Assembly: GCA_009692365.1 (NCBI GenBank)
Contig: SHZJ01000009.1
Location: 1 to 64,000 of the forward strand
DNA: 64,000 nucleotides
Source of the DNA: Gammaproteobacteria bacterium
Lineage (GTDB): Bacteria; Pseudomonadota; Gammaproteobacteria; Ga0077536
Direction of reading: 5' to 3'
Shown: in pieces, positions 60,526-64,000 of the stretch
Numbering within the stretch: position 1 is the first letter of the stretch
How the letters are laid out: every line of letters starts with the position of its first letter
Notes under the pieces: model-generated
Seen by the model: the letters and a program-made list of their open reading frames with translations, nothing else
Databases searched by the model: none
Told to the model about the DNA's origin: nothing
Program-made: the position numbers and the translations under genes

Positions 60526-62229
60526 TTAATCCAAAACCGAGCGACGCATCGTGCCACCCGCCGCCGGGGCCCCGCTCCCACGACTGAGTGGCTGGTCCAG
60601 CTCCGTCGGCGGCGTCAGCTCCAGCGCGTGGTAGAGCGCGCGTAAATTGTGCCGAAACAGCGTTTCGAAATTCGCCACGGCAGCCGGTGGATTGTCCTCA
60701 CCCAGCCACCAAAACCAATCCGACCCTTCGAGGGTCGTCAGCAGCGCCTCGGCCCGCGCGGCGCGCGCAGGGTCGCGCTGCAGGTCAGCGGCTTGTTCAT
60801 CGTAGCGCTGCTTGGCGCATACCAGCAGCTCCCAGGCGCGGTTTTTATCCGCCTCTCCGACCCAAGTGGACAGTGTTCCGTACACCCAACTGCCGGCCAC
60901 CACCGGCGGCAGCGCCACGCTGCGGGCCGCGTGCTGCGTCAATGCCGTACTTAAAGTCCGGGTGCGAATACTCGGCTGCGCGGCGAGGGCGGTGTAGAGA
61001 TGTTCAAAAAAATGCCATGCGTTGTAGGGGTAGTAGTCCCACGCGTTCTCGCCGTCCAGCACCACGCAAACCAGCGGCGTGTCGTCCGCTGGGGCGGCTG
61101 CCATGATCTGGGCTAGTTCGCCCATGAAATGCGCGACGGCGTCCTGACCGTGCCACTTCGAATACTCAAAGCCGATGAGGTCGGAGAGGCGGTCATCGCG
61201 AAAAAACACCCGCATACCGCGCGGGTCCACCCAGGGGCGATACAGATCGCGGGCGCGTTCATAGGTTTGCCCTGCCGCAGTCAGGGTGTTCGCCAGCACG
61301 GCTTCTCCCGTGGCCACCCACTGCGCGCCCGCGGCGGACAGACACGCCAGTGCGGGCTCCGAGACCGCGCCTTCGGCGGGCCACACCCCGCGCGGCGCGC
61401 GCCCAAAGCGAGCCAGATGGCTGCCGAAGGCGGCACTTAAATGGCGTTCTAGCCGCGCCTGCCCACCCGGATAGGCGCCGCCCGCCGGCAGCGAGGCGTC
61501 CGGCTGCGACTCGCGCGCACTGCTAAAACTCAGCAGCAGCGGTGCAATAGGATGCGCGTGTGGCGTGGTGGAGAGTTCGATGCGTCCGGCGTCGGCGAGT
61601 GCGCGATAGCGCGGCACAAGCTCGGCCAACAGCTTACCGATGGTGGCCAGCAAGTTCTGCCGGTCGGCCAAGGAGTAGCCGGCCCCTAGCGCCATGAGTG
61701 CGGCAATGACAGGATTGGCCTGTCGTTCGGTCTCGCCGATCCAGGCTAGGTGGTACCACGTCGCAAGGTCGCAAAAATAGCTGCCTGAGAGATAGTCCAG
61801 CGCGTCATCGTCTGGCTCGGCAGCCCCCGGGTCGAGAATAATTTCCTGCAGCGCATAGAGCTTCTGATAAGCCGGGAAGGGCGCGATGGCGCGCGCGTGA
61901 TTAACCCGAAAACAGGCCGCCAGGGCCGCGCGTTTTTCCGCCCGCGTCAACCCGTCCGGGGCCGGGTGCACCAATAAACGCAGCAGGGGGTCGCGCAGGC
62001 TGCCAGTGGCAATCTGGCCGGCATAATCCTCTAGCTGGTCCAGCAGGATCGGCACAAAATTGATCACCGCGCGCAGCTCGGGATGCCGTTCCAGATGGCC
62101 GACCATGTCGGTGTAATCTTTGGTCGCGTGCAGATAGGCCCACGGCAGTACGTATTCACCGCTCTCGGGCGCCCGATAGTCCGGCTGATGCATGTGCCAG
62201 AGGAAAACCAAATCAAGTGCAGTGGCCAT
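60526..62229 (-). CDS. GH57 glycoside hydrolase, amylase type
   Basis: 567 residues, ATG preceded by AGGTAG. Motifs: LDLVFLWHMHQPDYR near residue 6, HAHPIAPLLL, the catalytic Glu in GVWPAEGAVSEPALACLSAA, and VVLDGENAWDYYPYNAWHFF with the catalytic Asp. These are the five GH57 regions in their order. Length and the YLSGSYFCDLATWYHLAWIG region match intracellular GH57 alpha-amylase/amylopullulanase-like enzymes that accompany glycogen genes. It is not the same type as the downstream GH57, so the two likely act in sequence on glycogen or maltodextrin. Upstream lies glgB on the opposite strand with 50 bp between. Confidence 0.92.
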   Translation of the reverse strand: MATALDLVFLWHMHQPDYRAPESGEYVLPWAYLHATKDYTDMVGHLERHPELRAVINFVPILLDQLEDYAGQIATGSLRDPLLRLLVHPAPDGLTRAEKRAALAACFRVNHARAIAPFPAYQKLYALQEIILDPGAAEPDDDALDYLSGSYFCDLATWYHLAWIGETERQANPVIAALMALGAGYSLADRQNLLATIGKLLAELVPRYRALADAGRIELSTTPHAHPIAPLLLSFSSARESQPDASLPAGGAYPGGQARLERHLSAAFGSHLARFGRAPRGVWPAEGAVSEPALACLSAAGAQWVATGEAVLANTLTAAGQTYERARDLYRPWVDPRGMRVFFRDDRLSDLIGFEYSKWHGQDAVAHFMGELAQIMAAAPADDTPLVCVVLDGENAWDYYPYNAWHFFEHLYTALAAQPSIRTRTLSTALTQHAARSVALPPVVAGSWVYGTLSTWVGEADKNRAWELLVCAKQRYDEQAADLQRDPARAARAEALLTTLEGSDWFWWLGEDNPPAAVANFETLFRHNLRALYHALELTPPTELDQPLSRGSGAPAAGGTMRRSVLD

Positions 62230-62279
62230 AGCTACCTATTTTGCGGGTGGTCAGCGAATTCGTCGTTTCAAACGGTATC

Positions 62280-64000
62280 ATGGCTAGCAAGATGCCTGCC
62301 TATGATGACCACATCGCACGCTTGGTGGAATCGCGCGATTACAACCCCTTCGGCTTGCTCGGCGCGCACGCCGTTGGGGCGCACTGCGAGGTGCGTGCAT
62401 GGCGCCCGGGCGCCCACACCGTCGCGCTGCGCACCACCAGCCGCACCCAACCCATGGTGTGCCTACATCCTGCGGGCCTGTTTGTGGCGCGCGTCCGGCA
62501 ACCGCCGGCGCGGCCTTGGCGGGTGATCGCCGATGGGGTGGAGGTGGTCGACCCCTATGCCTTTGCGCCCGGCGCTAACGCTGAGGACCTCTTTCTTTTC
62601 ACCCAGGGGCGCAACCACCAAAGTTACCGGCTGCTGGGCGCGCACCCCATCACCCGCCAACACCTCGCGGGCGTGCGGTTCCGGGTGTGGGCGCCGGGCG
62701 CGGAGCGGGTTTCGGTCGTGGGCGACTTCAACCACTGGGATGGACGCTGCCACCCCTTGCAAACGCTCGGTGAGTCTGGCGTGTGGGAATTATTCATCCC
62801 CGGCATCGCGGCTGGCGGGCGCTACAAGTTTGAATTGCGCCAGCGCGACAGCGGACAGGTGATCCTGCGCGCCGACCCGTACGCGAACGCCGCGGAACTG
62901 CGACCGGCCACGGCCTCGCGGGTGGTGGGTGGCAGCGCTTTCGACTGGCAAGACTCGACCTGGCTGCGGGCGCGCGCCGCGCACGACTGGCGGCACACGC
63001 CGTTCAACGCCTACGAGCTCCACGCCGGTTCTTGGCTGCGTCATCCGGATGGGCGCTTTTATCACTGGCGAGAATTAGCCGCGCGCCTCGTGCCCTACGT
63101 GCGTGCACGCGGCTATACGCATATCGAGCTGCTGCCGATTACCGAGCACCCGCTGGACGAGTCCTGGGGTTATCAGAGCACGGGGTTTTTCGCTCCTAGC
63201 GCACGCTTCGGCGATCCCGATGGCCTGCGCGTGCTGGTCCAGGCCTGCCATGCCGCCGGCATCGGCGTGGTCTTGGACTGGGTGCCCGGACACTTCCCGG
63301 CCGATGACGGCGCGCTGGCACATTTCGACGGCAGCGCGCTGTATGAGCACGCCGACCCGCGTCTCCAGCGTCACCCGGACTGGGGCACCAGCATTTTCAA
63401 TTACGGCCGCCCGGAAATTTGCAGCTTTTTGCTCTCCAGCGCCCACTATTGGCTGGCTGAGTTTCACTTCGACGGCCTGCGGGTAGATGCGGTGGCGTCG
63501 ATGCTCTACCTCGATTACTCGCGCCGGCCCGGCGAGTGGACCCCCAATCGCCACGGCGGCCACGAGAATTTAGAGGCGGTGGCGTTTATCCGAGCACTCA
63601 ACGAGATGGTGGCAACCGACTTTCCCGGCGTGCTAACCATGGCCGAGGAATCCACCACCTGGCCGGGCGTCACCCAATCGGTGGCCGCTGGGGGGCTAGG
63701 TTTTTCGCTTAAATGGAATATGGGTTGGATGAACGACAGCCTGCGCTATTTCGGGCTCGACCCGATCTACCGGCGCCACCACCACGCGCTGCTAACTTTT
63801 GCCCAGATTTACGCCTACAGCGAGCGCTTTATGCTGCCCCTATCGCACGATGAAGTGGTGCACGGCAAAGGCAGCCTGCTCAATAAAATGCCGGGCGAGG
63901 GGTGGCAGCGTTACGCCAATCTGCGCCTGCTGTTGGCTTGGCAGCTGACCACCCCGGGCAAAAAACTCGGTTTTATGGGCAATGAGTTTGGCCAGTCGCG
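62280..64000 (+). CDS. glgB: 1,4-alpha-glucan branching enzyme GlgB, 3' end cut by the window edge
   Basis: 573 codons are visible and open to the right edge; the whole enzyme is about 730 residues. It starts [20 protein letters not shown] (an ATG at 62292 is an alternative). N-terminal branching-enzyme domains include [10 protein letters not shown] and the CBM48 segment [13 protein letters not shown]. The GH13 barrel follows: [20 protein letters not shown], then [16 protein letters not shown] with nucleophile Asp403, TMAEES with acid/base Glu456 and [14 protein letters not shown]. Asp403 and Glu456 match Asp405 and Glu458 of E. coli GlgB. It makes alpha-1,6 branches in glycogen. Divergent from two GH57 genes, forming a glycogen module. 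Confidence 0.96.
   Translation, partial: MASKMPAYDDHIARLVESRDYNPFGLLGAHAVGAHCEVRAWRPGAHTVALRTTSRTQPMVCLHPAGLFVARVRQPPARPWRVIADGVEVVDPYAFAPGANAEDLFLFTQGRNHQSYRLLGAHPITRQHLAGVRFRVWAPGAERVSVVGDFNHWDGRCHPLQTLGESGVWELFIPGIAAGGRYKFELRQRDSGQVILRADPYANAAELRPATASRVVGGSAFDWQDSTWLRARAAHDWRHTPFNAYELHAGSWLRHPDGRFYHWRELAARLVPYVRARGYTHIELLPITEHPLDESWGYQSTGFFAPSARFGDPDGLRVLVQACHAAGIGVVLDWVPGHFPADDGALAHFDGSALYEHADPRLQRHPDWGTSIFNYGRPEICSFLLSSAHYWLAEFHFDGLRVDAVASMLYLDYSRRPGEWTPNRHGGHENLEAVAFIRALNEMVATDFPGVLTMAEESTTWPGVTQSVAAGGLGFSLKWNMGWMNDSLRYFGLDPIYRRHHHALLTFAQIYAYSERFMLPLSHDEVVHGKGSLLNKMPGEGWQRYANLRLLLAWQLTTPGKKLGFMGNEFGQS

Noticed and set aside
1-64000. CRISPR arrays, tRNA/rRNA genes, transposases, integrases, att sites
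   Set aside because: Gaps were read by eye for repeats and tRNA-like ends and none was found; no mobile-element protein appears in any frame. Small RNAs cannot be excluded by eye.

Overview
The window is a high-GC, gene-dense stretch of a bacterial chromosome. Gene content (UPF0270/YheU, HslO, HrpB, RhlB, TamA/TamB, CnoX-type chaperedoxin) points to a gammaproteobacterium; I cannot name the genus. Genes are packed in short operons, with many 1-11 bp start/stop overlaps. I see no insertion sequences, phage genes, CRISPR arrays, rRNA or tRNA genes.

Layout. 1-5.9 kb: the 5' end of a metallophosphoesterase, an orphan PAS-rich hybrid histidine kinase, two coupled genes of unknown function and a PHB-depolymerase-like lipoprotein. 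5.9-11.8 kb: the most striking block. A pmoCAB operon for a divergent copper membrane monooxygenase (particulate methane/ammonia/hydrocarbon monooxygenase family) plus a fourth coupled gene of unknown function runs leftwards. It converges on copC and a CopD-cytochrome c-thioredoxin-like fusion. 12-25 kb: housekeeping genes (cyclophilin, hrpB, leuA with a divergent Lrp-type regulator and clear palindromic operators, rhlB, a DsbA-like protein, FKBP, a VOC protein, hslO, cnoX).

25.3-30.7 kb: a trimethylamine-degradation operon, tmm (trimethylamine monooxygenase), tdm (TMAO demethylase, a DUF1989-GcvT fusion) and a tmp-like APC permease. 30.8-38 kb: a DUF429 protein, a cold-shock-type RNA-binding protein, an amidase pseudogene, a YheU protein and two tandem chemoreceptors, the second ending in a WEEF pentapeptide. 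38.2-44 kb: tamA-tamB for outer-membrane assembly. 44-49.8 kb: a homogentisate/aromatic-acid cluster (flavoprotein hydroxylase, FAH-family hydrolase, MBL protein, DUF2783) divergent from hmgA-marR. 49.9-56.8 kb: an FAD-linked 2-hydroxyacid-type dehydrogenase, then a persulfide/sulfur module (Blh-type persulfide dioxygenase divergent from BigR-type ArsR, two half-size YeeE/YedE transporters, a DUF442 sulfurtransferase, SulP, SDR) around a perfect inverted-repeat operator. 57-64 kb: an HU-family protein, a DUF1631-like protein, two GH57 glucan enzymes and the start of glgB.

Taken together the cell appears to be an aerobic heterotroph with C1/methylamine capability. It has a copper monooxygenase for a small hydrocarbon or ammonia-like substrate with local copper-handling genes, TMA/TMAO demethylation that releases formaldehyde, homogentisate-route aromatic catabolism, sulfide/persulfide detoxification and glycogen-type storage. 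The substrate of the copper monooxygenase cannot be decided from sequence alone.
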